A DNA stretch of 64,000 nucleotides from an uncultured Fluviicola sp. (GTDB taxonomy: Bacteria; Bacteroidota; Bacteroidia; Flavobacteriales; Crocinitomicaceae). Positions 1 through 8,144 of this stretch are shown here, piece after piece (position 1 is the stretch's first letter; each line of letters opens with the position of its first letter). Location of the stretch: assembly GCF_946478805.1 (NCBI RefSeq), contig NZ_CAMLDC010000007.1, positions 124,001 through 188,000 of the forward strand. Direction: 5' to 3'. A program made the translations under genes and the position numbers. The notes beneath the pieces were generated by a model. That model ran no database searches. It saw only the letters and a program-made list of their open reading frames with translations, and was not told the origin of the DNA.

Positions 1-2
1 AT

Positions 3-473
3 TCAAGCATTTGCCGCAGTGCAAGTTGGTTGATGTGTAACAGGGAAATTACAGGAGTTCGCTATAAAACATTGTTTATTCGCTTCTTGATGTAAGCTGT
101 TTGCCAATTCAATCTGGGACGCGTCCGTAATGACAACTTGCGGTCGAAGCAGAACGGAGGTAAACCGGCCACCATTCGGATCCTGGATCATTTTTCCAAT
201 CGGGTTATCCTGGTATTCGATTACCCGAATTCCCGCATCCGCACATAAATGAAAATACCATAACATGTGACAACTTGAGAGGGACGCTAAAAAGAAGTCT
301 TCAGGATTGTGCTTCGTTTTATCTCCACGAAATGGAACGTCTGCAGAGCAAAACAGGTTGGGTTTATTTGCGATTTCGAGGGTAAACTCTCTTCCATAAG
401 CTGCATAATCAGATGTCCCGGTTCCTTTATTTCCCGTCCAGGAAATGGTTGCTTCGTAAGTGTGTTCTTTCAT
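3..473 (-). CDS. OsmC family peroxiredoxin-like protein
   Basis: This 156-residue protein belongs to the OsmC/Ohr family, cytoplasmic thiol peroxidases that reduce organic hydroperoxides. The family's two redox cysteines are recognisable as Cys68, in the stretch FLASLSSCHM, and Cys135, in QCFIANS. An HNPEDFFLASLSSCH-type core around residues 55-69 is characteristic. The length is normal for the family and both start and stop lie inside the window. It sits 63 bases downstream of a methyltransferase on the same strand and could be cotranscribed with it. The family call is strong; the exact substrate cannot be told. Confidence 0.9.
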   Translation of the reverse strand: MKEHTYEATISWTGNKGTGTSDYAAYGREFTLEIANKPNLFCSADVPFRGDKTKHNPEDFFLASLSSCHMLWYFHLCADAGIRVIEYQDNPIGKMIQDPNGGRFTSVLLRPQVVITDASQIELANSLHQEANKQCFIANSCNFPVTHQPTCTAANA

Positions 474-536
474 GATAAAAAGTTTAAAATGCTTGCGCTA
501 AAGCTTCAGCATCGGCGCAGGGTTTAAAAGTTCAAA

Positions 537-1196
537 TTACTTGTCATTTTCCAATACAAAAGTAGAAAATTGGCGATCTACTGCTTGTCCGTCTTTGGTC
601 ATCACTGTTTCAATTTGTGAATCGTCGTATTTCAGGCCAAAATCACTTTGTTGTATTAATACCGTTACTTCATCCGGGTTGTATAAGGTAAATCCAAAAG
701 GTGTAAAAGGTAAGGTTTCCATAAAACTTCTATGAGCAAATGTAAGCGAGAAAAGCGCTTTTGGCTTTAATATGCGGGAAAATTCAGCGAGCATTTCCAA
801 TGGATTTCGCCAAAAATAGAGCGTGTTCACTGTGAACGATTTATCAAACTGATTATCTGCAAAAGGAATGTGTTTCCCATCGTATAAAACGAAGGCAGCT
901 TTTTGCGCTTCTATAAAAGGTTTGTTGAGTTGCTGTGCCTCCTTGTTCATCAAGGTCGAAATTTCCAGGCCGGAATAATGGATGTTTTTACAAATGGAAA
1001 AGAGAAAATTCAGATGACCAGCATTTCCATGTCCTAATTCCAACACAGCATCATCGGAAGTTAGGTTCAAATTCGAAATGGCATTTTTGGTCATTCCGAT
1101 ATTGGTTGCATTCATCATTTGTGCAATTTCAGTGCCTTTTTCACCTGATGGATGACTCAATTGGGAAGCGAGCTCAGCTAATTGTTCTTTTTCCAT
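537..1196 (-). CDS. class I SAM-dependent methyltransferase
   Basis: This 219-residue soluble protein has the Rossmann-type methyltransferase fold of the Methyltransf_11 group. Motif I, VLELGHGNAG, is at residues 51-60 and would bind S-adenosylmethionine. An acidic post-motif residue lies in YSGLEIS at about 75-80, and the FDKSFTVNTLYFW stretch matches motif II. The substrate is not indicated. It precedes the OsmC gene on the same strand with a 63-base gap, so a stress-related two-gene unit is possible. The ATG at 1196 begins a plausible N-terminus without a signal peptide. Confidence 0.85.
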   Translation of the reverse strand: MEKEQLAELASQLSHPSGEKGTEIAQMMNATNIGMTKNAISNLNLTSDDAVLELGHGNAGHLNFLFSICKNIHYSGLEISTLMNKEAQQLNKPFIEAQKAAFVLYDGKHIPFADNQFDKSFTVNTLYFWRNPLEMLAEFSRILKPKALFSLTFAHRSFMETLPFTPFGFTLYNPDEVTVLIQQSDFGLKYDDSQIETVMTKDGQAVDRQFSTFVLENDK

Positions 1197-1666
1197 TTTG
1201 TGTTTTTACGAATTTAATCATTGAATTGCGAATTATTGAATTTCTCACAGATGAATGCGGAAGTTTTGTGGATTTTAATTTACGCATTTGTGAGAAGAGA
1301 GTTGGTTTTCGGGTTCCTTGGTTTGCGGGAGGGTTTTGAGTTCGGGATTTGATTGTTTTAGCTCCAAACCTTTTGTAAATCCGGCGAAATCTCGTGTTAA
1401 ATATATAACGTTTTAATACTCTATCCATGCTTTATCCATGCTCTATCTATTCTCTATCTATGCTTGATCTATTTTTGATCCTTTCGGGGGATCTTTTGAA
1501 TTTATTTTGATTCTTTTCTTAAAGGAGTTATTTCTCTAAAGCGTGAATTTTTATTGTGTTAGTTGAACTTTTTTATGCTTTAAACCTCTTGAACCTTTAT
1601 GGTAATTAATAATTAACATACACCTAACGTTAAAACCCTGAAATATGGGGAATTTTGCGGCAAAAA
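1197..1666. other. 470-base intergenic region without a convincing gene
   Basis: No open reading frame here looks like a protein. The region holds CGAATT-rich words near 1208-1240, a decayed inverted repeat (TCTCACAGATGAATGCG at about 1243 against CGCATTTGTGAGA near 1281-1293), and a perfectly phased six-unit 11-bp repeat at 1417-1482. It separates divergently transcribed genes (methyltransferase leftward, MarC rightward), so promoters of both must lie here, but no clear TAnnTTTG box was identified. Confidence 0.6.
1417..1482. repeat. six tandem 11-bp imperfect repeats
   Basis: Six contiguous 11-base units follow one another without gaps: 1417-1427, 1428-1438, 1439-1449, 1450-1460, 1461-1471 and 1472-1482. 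The shared core is T-G/A/T-C-T-C/T-T/G-ATC-C/T-A. The period is close to one DNA helical turn, so equivalent bases face the same side of the helix. The block lies about 185 bases upstream of the MarC start. Confidence 0.85.
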
Positions 1667-2293
1667 ATGGAACTTTTTATCAGTGTTTTCGCCGCTTTAT
1701 TTTCAGTTTTGAACCCTTTGGGAACAGTTCCCGTTTTTGTTGGGCTAACGAAAGATGATACCAAACATAACCGGGACAAGACTTCGTTGTGGACTTCGAT
1801 CAACGTATGTATCATTCTTCTGATTTCCTTCTTTGCAGGCAAGTACGTATTGAATTTTTTTGGAATCAGCATCAATTCGTTACGCGTTGCCGGCGGATTG
1901 ATTATCGCCACATCCGGATTTGCATTATTGACCGGAAGTTTCACCAAACACAAGGGGATGAAGAAGGCCAGTGTTCAAGCTGATTTGGAAACAAGATCCG
2001 AAGTATCATTAACTCCTCTGGCAATCCCGATGTTGGCGGGACCCGGATCGATCTCTTTATTGATCACTTATAATCAGACGTTTAACAATCAACAACAACA
2101 TTTGTTATCCGTTTGTGCAATTATAGCTGTTTGCCTGGTGATCTATTTGATCCTGAGAACATCCCATTTCATTGTGAAAGCACTCGGAGCTTCAGGGATC
2201 AATGCAATATCGCGGATTATCGGATTCATCGTCATTGCAATCGGTGTGGAGTATGTTTCTTCGGCGGTACAGGAAATACTGAAAATTAATTGA
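1667..2293 (+). CDS. MarC family (UPF0056) inner-membrane protein
   Basis: This is a MarC-family integral membrane protein of about 208 residues with roughly six hydrophobic segments (for example residues 3-20, 40-60, 65-85, 120-135, 140-165 and 175-198). The N-terminal MELFISVFAALFSVLNPLG and the central PLAIPMLAGPGSI are hallmark sequences of the family. Its physiological function is not established, despite the historical link to multiple antibiotic resistance. The ATG at 1667 is chosen over an in-frame TTG at 1655 because family members start at this MEL- or MEI-type methionine. It is transcribed alone and convergently with the histidine kinase downstream. Confidence 0.9.
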   Translation: MELFISVFAALFSVLNPLGTVPVFVGLTKDDTKHNRDKTSLWTSINVCIILLISFFAGKYVLNFFGISINSLRVAGGLIIATSGFALLTGSFTKHKGMKKASVQADLETRSEVSLTPLAIPMLAGPGSISLLITYNQTFNNQQQHLLSVCAIIAVCLVIYLILRTSHFIVKALGASGINAISRIIGFIVIAIGVEYVSSAVQEILKIN

Positions 2294-2295
2294 GA

Positions 2296-2370
2296 ATCAA
2301 TTTCCCCCTTTGAAGGGGGAGTAAGGGGGATGGTCACCCCTCTCAATCTCCCCTCAAGGGGAGAAGTGCA
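2296..2370. repeat. C/G-rich hairpin pair between convergent genes
   Basis: Between the MarC stop and the histidine kinase stop lie two palindromic stretches: CCCCCTTTGAAGGGGG near 2305-2320 and CTCCCCTCAAGGGGAG near 2347-2362. They flank a G-rich stretch. This layout resembles dispersed Bacteroidota intergenic repeats and could stop transcription arriving from either side, although no clean T tract follows. Confidence 0.6.
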
Positions 2371-2372
2371 AA

Positions 2373-3662
2373 TCAATGATCCTCTTGCGGGCTGAATGTG
2401 ATTTCAAAACTCGTTTCCGGATAGGTTTTCAAATCCATCGTTCCCTCCAACTGGTCGGTTAAAGATTCGATGAGGTCCAATCCGAATGATCCTTGTCTTG
2501 AAGGTGCTTTCCAGGTTCCACTGTCTTTATAGATCAATTTGCACTTTTTACCTTGATAATGCATGAATGAAATTGAAATGAGGCAATTGTCATAGTCATC
2601 AAAAGCATACTTCAATGAGTTGGAGATCAATTCATTCAGAATCAATGCGATGGGTACAATGGAACGCAAACCTATGGAATCAATATCACAATCAATTTTA
2701 AGGTTTACCTGGTAACCGGATTGATAGGAGGAAACAAGATCCGAAGACAAGTCGTGCAGGTATTCCCGTAAATGCAAGGTAGAAAGATGGTCGCTTTGGT
2801 ACATTTTTTCGTGAATCATGGACATGGCGATAACACGATGTGTGGCGTCCTTGAACTTGGCAATGGCTTCCGGATTCTCAAGCTCCCGTGATTGTAAGCG
2901 CAACAGACTGGTAATAATCTGGAGGTTGTTTTTCACCCGGTGATGAATCTCTTTCAACATGACGGTTTTCTCCTCATTTTGTTTGGAGATGATGTTGTAT
3001 TGTACTTGTAGTACATCTTGAGCCTCGTTCAATTTTTTTCTTCCAAGCTCATTGGTACGAATGTTTTCCCATCCCAGGTAGCCAATGATGAGGAAGCAAA
3101 TGGCTCCGTTAATTATCGTTGCGACGAGCTGTTCATGGGTCAGGTTCCGCATGATTTCCATTTGCTCATCCAGGTGATAATAGTAGTAGACAGATTGTGT
3201 GATCGCATGAAAAATAGTGAATCCGATTCCCCATTTGGCACCAATTACGATAAAGGCGAAAAGGATGTTGATTGTCATCCAAAAACCGTTTAGAAAATGG
3301 GGTTGATCATCGATTAAGAAAAGCGGGATTGTACAGGATATGGCCCCTATCAGGTTGAAAATGATAGTAGGTGTGCGGAACTTTCCTGTCCGGTAAATAT
3401 AGATCGTCGCAATCAGAATGGTGAAAAAAGCAATGAGTGTGACGAATGCAACTTCAACGTCAAAATAAACAAAAAGTACAACGCTGAGAATTCCTAAAGC
3501 GGTTGCTAAAAATAAAGACATGCGGTAGGCCAGTGTCAATCTGGTCTCATCTTCGAAATTAGTTTCATTGGTGAACTTTGGAAGAAACACACCTTGAAGT
3601 AGCTTAAGCATAGTCTTGTTTTGTGAAAGTGAAGATACGGATTCTTTGATTTCCTGATTCAA
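2373..3662 (-). CDS. membrane sensor histidine kinase, HisKA_2 type
   Basis: This 429-residue kinase has about six transmembrane helices between residues 46 and 200 and then a short coiled linker. A HisKA_2 dimerisation domain follows, with the phospho-acceptor motif EIHHRVKNNLQ (His240 or His241). The C-terminal HATPase domain has the N-box LNELISNSLKYAF near residue 340 and a glycine-rich GSFGLDLIESL. HisKA_2 kinases usually signal to a separate response regulator. None is adjacent, so this one is an orphan. There is no periplasmic sensing domain of note, which suggests sensing within the membrane. It is convergent with MarC and separated from the gene upstream by 204 bases. Confidence 0.9.
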   Translation of the reverse strand: MNQEIKESVSSLSQNKTMLKLLQGVFLPKFTNETNFEDETRLTLAYRMSLFLATALGILSVVLFVYFDVEVAFVTLIAFFTILIATIYIYRTGKFRTPTIIFNLIGAISCTIPLFLIDDQPHFLNGFWMTINILFAFIVIGAKWGIGFTIFHAITQSVYYYYHLDEQMEIMRNLTHEQLVATIINGAICFLIIGYLGWENIRTNELGRKKLNEAQDVLQVQYNIISKQNEEKTVMLKEIHHRVKNNLQIITSLLRLQSRELENPEAIAKFKDATHRVIAMSMIHEKMYQSDHLSTLHLREYLHDLSSDLVSSYQSGYQVNLKIDCDIDSIGLRSIVPIALILNELISNSLKYAFDDYDNCLISISFMHYQGKKCKLIYKDSGTWKAPSRQGSFGLDLIESLTDQLEGTMDLKTYPETSFEITFSPQEDH

Positions 3663-3719
3663 TCATCCCAAGAATTGTTAGTAATTCATTGGAATGTTAG
3701 TTGGAAAGATTAAATATCT

Positions 3720-3810
3720 CCACGGATGAGCATGGAAGTACACAGAAGTATTTATTATTAACAGATGCATTGGAAATTACAAACACCAACCTCTGTGTAC
3801 GTCCGTGGGG
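3720..3810. repeat. imperfect inverted repeat (CCACGGA / TCCGTGG element)
   Basis: The left arm at 3720-3748 carries CCACGGAT and TACACAGA. The right arm at 3791-3810 carries TCTGTGTAC and GTCCGTGG. Together they form an interrupted stem of about 17 paired bases around a 42-base centre. Such cacgga/acacaga elements are common between Bacteroidota genes. It lies just upstream, in the kinase direction, of the terminator at 3816-3846. Confidence 0.6.
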
Positions 3811-3815
3811 AAATA

Positions 3816-3846
3816 AAAAGCCCCGATCAATGAGAACGGGGCTTTT
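3816..3846 (-). terminator. Rho-independent terminator of the alpha-oxoamine synthase
   Basis: AAAAGCCCCG (3816-3825) and CGGGGCTTTT (3837-3846) form a perfect 10-bp stem with an 11-base loop. On the minus strand the stem ends in a T tract. It lies 21 bases past the stop of the gene at 3867-5135. Confidence 0.9.
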
Positions 3847-3866
3847 CAATGTATTTCCAATAAATT

Positions 3867-5135
3867 CTACTTTTTTCTGTCTACTTCAACAGCTGCCAAT
3901 TCATCAGCTTTGTAAGCGCCGGCATCTAATTTATCCTTTAACTTCTTAAATGTCTCAATTGTGTAAGCTACATCTTCCAAAGTATGCGCTGCAGTTGGAA
4001 TGATACGCAACATGATCACATCTTTAGGAACTACCGGGTAAATTACAATTGAACAAAAGATATTGTAGTTCTCACGTAAATCGAATGTCAAATTCGTTGC
4101 TTCAGCCAGGTTTCCTTTCATGAAAACCGGAGTTACCGGAGAATTCGAATCACCGATATCAAAACCGGCATTTTTAAATCCTGATTGAAGTGCGTCTGCG
4201 ATTTCCCACAATTTAGCTTTCAATTCCGGACGTGTACGCAACAATTCCAAACGCTTACGTGCACCGATTGTAATGGTGATAGGCAATGCTTTTGCGAACA
4301 TCTGAGAACGCATATTGTAACGGAAGAATTCTACAATGGATTCTTTTGCACAAATGAATCCACCGATCGAAGACATTGATTTTGCAAACGTTCCGAATAA
4401 TACATCAATTTCGTCTTGAACACCTTGAGCTTCACCGGCACCTTGACCAGTTTCTCCCAATGTTCCGAATCCATGTGCATCATCGACAAATAAACGGAAG
4501 TCATATTTTCCGGATTTACGGAATTCGATGATATCTTTCAATCTTCCCTGATCACCAGCCATACCGAAAACTCCTTCAGTGATAACCAAAATACCACCAC
4601 CGGTTGTCTCAGCCAAACGAGTTGCATTTCTCATTTGTTTGTCAAAGCTTTCCATATCGTTGTGTTGGAATACGAAACGTTTACCTGTATGTAAACGCAT
4701 TCCATCCAAAATACAAGCATGTGCCTCAGAATCGTAAACAATGATATCGCTGCGATCCACCAAACAATCGATTGCAGAAACCATTCCCTGGTAACCGAAG
4801 TTCAAAAGGATACAATCTTCCTTTCCCATGAATTCAGCTAACTCATTTTCCAACTTTTCGTGCTCACTTGTCTGACCGGTCATCATACGTGCCCCCATCG
4901 GGTAAGCCAAACCATATTGTGCCGCCGCATCAGCATCCGCTTTACGAACTTCCGGATGATTTGCCAATCCCAGGTAATTGTTTAAAGACCAAACCAAACA
5001 TTCCTTTCCTCGGAAAATCATTTTGTTACCTAATTCACCTTCTAACTTCGGGAAGGTAAAATAACCATGAACTCCTTTTGAATACTGTCCAATAGGTCCA
5101 CGATTACGTTCAATTTTATCAAAAATATCTGCCAT
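3867..5135 (-). CDS. PLP-dependent alpha-oxoamine synthase (sphingo- or sulfonolipid type)
   Basis: This 422-residue enzyme belongs to the alpha-oxoamine synthase group of fold-type I PLP enzymes, which condense an amino acid with an acyl-CoA and release CO2. Family members include serine palmitoyltransferase, 2-amino-3-ketobutyrate-CoA ligase and the cysteate acyltransferase of sulfonolipid synthesis. The stacking histidine is His139 (SEAHACILDG). The cofactor-binding pair is Asp218 and His221 (VDDAHGFG), and the Schiff-base lysine is Lys252 (GTFAKSMSSIGGF). In Bacteroidota such a stand-alone gene often starts sphingolipid or capnine synthesis, but the amino-acid substrate cannot be read from the sequence. 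It is monocistronic, with a -7 box at 5188-5195 and a clear terminator. Confidence 0.88.
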   Translation of the reverse strand: MADIFDKIERNRGPIGQYSKGVHGYFTFPKLEGELGNKMIFRGKECLVWSLNNYLGLANHPEVRKADADAAAQYGLAYPMGARMMTGQTSEHEKLENELAEFMGKEDCILLNFGYQGMVSAIDCLVDRSDIIVYDSEAHACILDGMRLHTGKRFVFQHNDMESFDKQMRNATRLAETTGGGILVITEGVFGMAGDQGRLKDIIEFRKSGKYDFRLFVDDAHGFGTLGETGQGAGEAQGVQDEIDVLFGTFAKSMSSIGGFICAKESIVEFFRYNMRSQMFAKALPITITIGARKRLELLRTRPELKAKLWEIADALQSGFKNAGFDIGDSNSPVTPVFMKGNLAEATNLTFDLRENYNIFCSIVIYPVVPKDVIMLRIIPTAAHTLEDVAYTIETFKKLKDKLDAGAYKADELAAVEVDRKK

Positions 5136-5187
5136 ACTTGTTCATTTTCCATTAATCAATGTGTTGCACGATTAACAGTTAAGACTG

Positions 5188-5220
5188 CAAATTTAGCAGT
5201 ATTCTAGCTCATATTACCAA
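5188..5220 (-). promoter_or_regulatory. promoter of the alpha-oxoamine synthase
   Basis: On the minus strand TAAATTTG (5195 to 5188) matches the Bacteroidota -7 box TAnnTTTG. A TTG at 5220-5218 lies 22 bases further upstream. The start codon is 53 bases downstream of the box. Confidence 0.65.
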
Positions 5221-5258
5221 TTTGTAATGAAATTAATTAACTGAGAAATGAACAAGGT

Positions 5259-5290
5259 AATTCCGAATTACGAATGCCGAATTCCGAATT
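5259..5290. repeat. CGAATT-rich palindromic repeat
   Basis: The stretch contains three CCGAATT or CGAATT words in both orientations, including the palindrome GAATTCCGAATT and its neighbours. A related run occurs at 60458-60508. It sits in the 263-base gap between the DinB gene and the alpha-oxoamine synthase, where nothing else is recognisable apart from the promoter at 5188-5220. Confidence 0.5.
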
Positions 5291-5398
5291 AGCAGATTTG
5301 AAGCAGGGTTATAGTATTGTTTCTTTAATTATCTATTATGAGTGACGTAATTATCAGGGACATCAATTCTTGATAATTTATATTTAAATCATTGATAA

Positions 5399-5947
5399 TT
5401 AAAAGGCTTCGTCTACATCAACCAAATAGCGCTCCTTAATGATATTGCAATGATGAATGACGTGTCCGACCATGATCCAGCCCAGGTTCCGGGGCGTGTT
5501 CGGGCTGTTGTTTGCCGTGCCGATGGAATCCAGCATGGAAGAAGTCATTCCTTTGAATAAGGAAATACTCGCTTTCCTCACTTCTATGAATTCGGAATGC
5601 AGATCTTGCAATTTACGTTGCTCGGTATTGTTATGCTGACTGTACCAACCTTCGTCAAATCCGTCAAGAGGTGTTTTGTCCTTGCGTGAAAAGCGAAGTG
5701 CGCGGTATTGGAAAATGCGTTCGGTTTCTATGAAATGCAGGATCACACCTTTCAAAGTCCATTTATCATCCGCATATTGAAAATCCGCTTTGGACTCCGG
5801 AAGTCCGGCAATAAAGCGGGCAGTCTCATCCAGATCCTTTTCCAAAGCCAAGATCAGATCTTCCTGGCCGATTGTCCGCTCAAAATAATACTTCGCATAA
5901 GCCGGTGAAAATTCCGGATTGGGTCTTCCGATGAAATGATTGGCCAT
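5399..5947 (-). CDS. DinB family protein
   Basis: This 182-residue protein belongs to the DinB/YfiT four-helix-bundle superfamily. Members commonly bind a metal through three histidines and often act as thiol-dependent transferases. Candidate ligands are the histidine in LKGVILHFIETERIF (about residue 71) and the pair in GHVIHHCNIIKERYL near residues 161-165. The RALRFSRKD stretch also fits the family. The substrate is unknown. It follows the M28 peptidase on the same strand, but an 86-base repeat-rich gap with a hairpin separates them. Confidence 0.85.
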   Translation of the reverse strand: MANHFIGRPNPEFSPAYAKYYFERTIGQEDLILALEKDLDETARFIAGLPESKADFQYADDKWTLKGVILHFIETERIFQYRALRFSRKDKTPLDGFDEGWYSQHNNTEQRKLQDLHSEFIEVRKASISLFKGMTSSMLDSIGTANNSPNTPRNLGWIMVGHVIHHCNIIKERYLVDVDEAF

Positions 5948-5967
5948 AATTTAGCAGTTTTGTTTGA

Positions 5968-6026
5968 AGAGTTCAAAGAGTTCAAGAGTTCAAAGAGTTC
6001 AAAATTGACCTCAAACCTTTTGAACT
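5968..6026. repeat. GAGTTCAA tandem repeat with adjoining hairpin
   Basis: AGAGTTCAA occurs four times with unit lengths 9, 9, 8 and 9 at 5968-6002. The last unit's AGTTCAAAA (5996-6004) pairs perfectly with TTTTGAACT (6018-6026), giving a 9-bp hairpin just past the stop of the M28 peptidase. The hairpin could act as its terminator. Confidence 0.7.
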
Positions 6027-6033
6027 ATATCTT

Positions 6034-7407
6034 TTAAAGTTTTTTATCCAATAAATATACGAAAGCAGCCATACTCGCGCAACCCAATTCAAGCTCGCGT
6101 TTGTTTACACTTTCGAACACATCACTTGCCGCATGGTGAAAATCAAAATAGCGTTGTGAATCGGGGACAAACCCGAAAAGTGGAATTTCTTCGTAATGTA
6201 ATTTCAAAGGGCTGATATCCACACCGCCATAACCTGCTTCAAAATGATGTAAATCGTAAGGAGCCAGGAGTGGGGCAAATCCTTTGATGAGCTGAACGTA
6301 AGATTCTTTTCCATCGCACTCAAACCCATCCGGGCTGAATCCTCCGCGATCGCTTTCTACTGCTGCAATCTGTTTTTGATTCTCTTTCTTGGCCCATGTT
6401 GCATAGGCATGTCCGCCTTTGTTTCCGTTTTCCTCGTTCATGAAGAAAACCACGCGGATCGTATGCTTCGGTTTAACACCTGAAACTTTCAAAATTCGAA
6501 GTGCTTCCAAGCTGTGAACAATTCCGGCTCCATCATCGTGAGCTCCTTCACCTGCATCCCAGGAATCCAGATGTCCGCCGATGGTAATCACTTCGTTTGG
6601 TTTTTCACTGCCTGTCAGTTCTCCCATCACATTGAACGAAGGTTCATCCGGGAAATCCCTGCAATCCATTTCCATGATCAGGGTCACTTTCCCTTTTGCA
6701 AGTGCTTTGGACAATTCATTGGAAGAAATCGTCGATAATGCCCCAGCCGGAATCTTCGAAACACCGTCTTCATAATACATCGAACCGGTATGAGGAAAAT
6801 GGTCTTCAGGTAAGGCCAAAGAACGGATCACAACGCCAACTGCGCCCAATTTTGCTCCTTCAACTGCGCCATGTCCGCGAATGCTGTAACAACCACCATA
6901 TGCTTTAAATGTGCTGATATCAGCAGGATTCATTGCCTGGTTCAGGAAGACGATCTTTCCCTGGATACTTGCTTTTGTCGCTTTTTTCAGATCCTCCAAT
7001 GATTTGAACTCTATCACTTCCGCTTTCAATAAGCCGTTTGTACCGGTGGAACCACCAAGCGCCAAAATGTCGACAGGAGCTAAATCCCCAGAACCATTTT
7101 GAATCCAGGCCACTTCCTTATTTCCTCGTTCCCAATGTGGAACCATGACAGGCTGCAGGTAAATCTTATCAAAACCATAGGATTCCATTTTTCGTTTTCC
7201 CCATTCAACAGCCATTTGAGCTTGAGCTGAACCCGAAAGCCGGGCGCCCACACCTTTGCATAAGGAACGCAAATCTTCATAGGATTTACCGCGAACCAAT
7301 GCTTCGTCGAAGAACTGTCTAATGATTGTAGAGTCGGGTCCGGAGCTTTTTTGAGAAAAGGAAAAGCCCGATACCATGAAAAGCAGTGCAAAGGAATAGT
7401 ATCTCAT
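6034..7407 (-). CDS. secreted M28 family zinc peptidase (carboxypeptidase Q-like)
   Basis: The protein of about 457 residues has a signal peptide (MRYYSFALLFMVSGFSFS) and a PA-like insert domain around residues 120-250. An M28 peptidase domain follows. Its zinc ligands fit GGHLDSWDAGEGAHDDGAG (His and the bridging Asp), the catalytic Glu and metal-binding Glu in FFMNEENGNKGGHAYA, a later Asp in ESDRGGFSPDG, and a C-terminal His in FDFHHAASD. The arrangement matches carboxypeptidase Q or aminopeptidase Y relatives that trim peptides in the periplasm or outside the cell. The ATG at 7407 is preferred to a TTG at 7425 because the signal peptide then starts normally. A TAnnTTCG box at 7440-7447 supports this. 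Confidence 0.88.
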   Translation of the reverse strand: MRYYSFALLFMVSGFSFSQKSSGPDSTIIRQFFDEALVRGKSYEDLRSLCKGVGARLSGSAQAQMAVEWGKRKMESYGFDKIYLQPVMVPHWERGNKEVAWIQNGSGDLAPVDILALGGSTGTNGLLKAEVIEFKSLEDLKKATKASIQGKIVFLNQAMNPADISTFKAYGGCYSIRGHGAVEGAKLGAVGVVIRSLALPEDHFPHTGSMYYEDGVSKIPAGALSTISSNELSKALAKGKVTLIMEMDCRDFPDEPSFNVMGELTGSEKPNEVITIGGHLDSWDAGEGAHDDGAGIVHSLEALRILKVSGVKPKHTIRVVFFMNEENGNKGGHAYATWAKKENQKQIAAVESDRGGFSPDGFECDGKESYVQLIKGFAPLLAPYDLHHFEAGYGGVDISPLKLHYEEIPLFGFVPDSQRYFDFHHAASDVFESVNKRELELGCASMAAFVYLLDKKL

Positions 7408-7439
7408 AGTTGCAATTAATTTCAATTGTTATAATCCTA

Positions 7440-7447
7440 CGAAAATA
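7440..7447 (-). promoter_or_regulatory. variant -7 box of the M28 peptidase
   Basis: TATTTTCG on the minus strand resembles TAnnTTTG with C at position 7. It lies 33 bases upstream of the chosen start codon. The same variant recurs before several other genes in the window. Confidence 0.4.
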
Positions 7448-7607
7448 AGAAACGAAACGGCAAAGTGTTTCAGAAAAGAGTTTCTTAATATATTTGATAA
7501 GAAAACTAAATCGAAATAACGTTGCGCTTATACAACACCTTTCGGTTGAAAAAGGTAATCATATAGTGTGGATAAGAAAGTTACCTGCTATTTTAAGAAC
7601 CGAAAAA

Positions 7608-7867
7608 ATGTTTGACATTAAATACAGAATTGAATTCAAAAACGACTTCGCAACAGAATTATTTGGTGAAGAATATTATTGTGATAAGTCAACTTTTTGG
7701 GAACACCACCAAACAATGCTAAAAGATTTATATATAAAGTCTTAAAAAGTGAATTACCGATTAAAATAACTGAAATTGGAACCAAATCAGGATTAATAAT
7801 CCATGATGTTAGAAAATTTGAAATATGGATAGAAACGAATCAACCTTTTAAAATTTCAACGGAATAA
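7608..7867 (+). pseudogene. frameshifted small hypothetical gene
   Basis: From the ATG at 7608 the frame reads MFDIKYRIEFKND and continues to a stop at 7743-7745. The next frame then carries protein-like sequence KVLKSELPIKITEIGTKSGL, which ends at 7865-7867 and shares its last base with the ATG of the next gene. One missing A in the AAA run near 7736-7738 would join the two frames into about 86 residues. The frame also stays open upstream of 7608 to a TTG at 7494, so the true start is uncertain. The product is not recognised. The sequence is visibly more AT-rich than its neighbours. It may be a real mutation or a sequencing error. Confidence 0.6.
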
Positions 7868-8142
7868 TGAACCAGCGACAAACAGAAATATTTAATGAAT
7901 TAGTTGACAAATGTGTCGACCAAAAAACAACTGAATTTGAATACTTTGTAGAGATTTGGGGTGTAATGTGGTATCCTTGGTTTATAGAAATAAATGGAGA
8001 AAATCAAACCTTTAAACAGAATGATATTTCATACGAGGATTTGAAATTATTCTGCGAACTTGGGTTGATTGAATTGATAAAAACATATAAAAAAGATGAC
8101 TACGACCACAATATTTATCGAATTAAAAAAAACAGCAGGTAA
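7867..8142 (+). CDS. hypothetical protein in an AT-rich pair
   Basis: This 91-residue soluble protein of unknown function has a net acidic centre and the aromatic-rich stretch FEYFVEIWGVMWYPWFIEI near residues 24-42. No family is recognised. Its ATG overlaps the stop of the frameshifted frame upstream (TAATG), which indicates translational coupling and one transcription unit. An inverted-repeat element begins two bases after its stop codon. Composition and context suggest recent acquisition. Small coupled gene pairs of this kind are sometimes immunity-like, but nothing here proves that. Confidence 0.65.
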   Translation: MNQRQTEIFNELVDKCVDQKTTEFEYFVEIWGVMWYPWFIEINGENQTFKQNDISYEDLKLFCELGLIELIKTYKKDDYDHNIYRIKKNSR

Positions 8143-8144
8143 CA

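Noticed and set aside
935..1428. Overlapping open frames on both strands at 935-1339 (+) and 1174-1428 (-)
   Set aside because: They run through the methyltransferase gene and the repeat-rich gap, read as low-complexity or basic sequence and have no recognisable domain, ribosome-binding context or neighbour.
1417..1482. The 11-bp repeat as a CRISPR array
   Set aside because: Units are contiguous without spacers and much shorter than CRISPR repeats, and no cas genes are present anywhere in the window.
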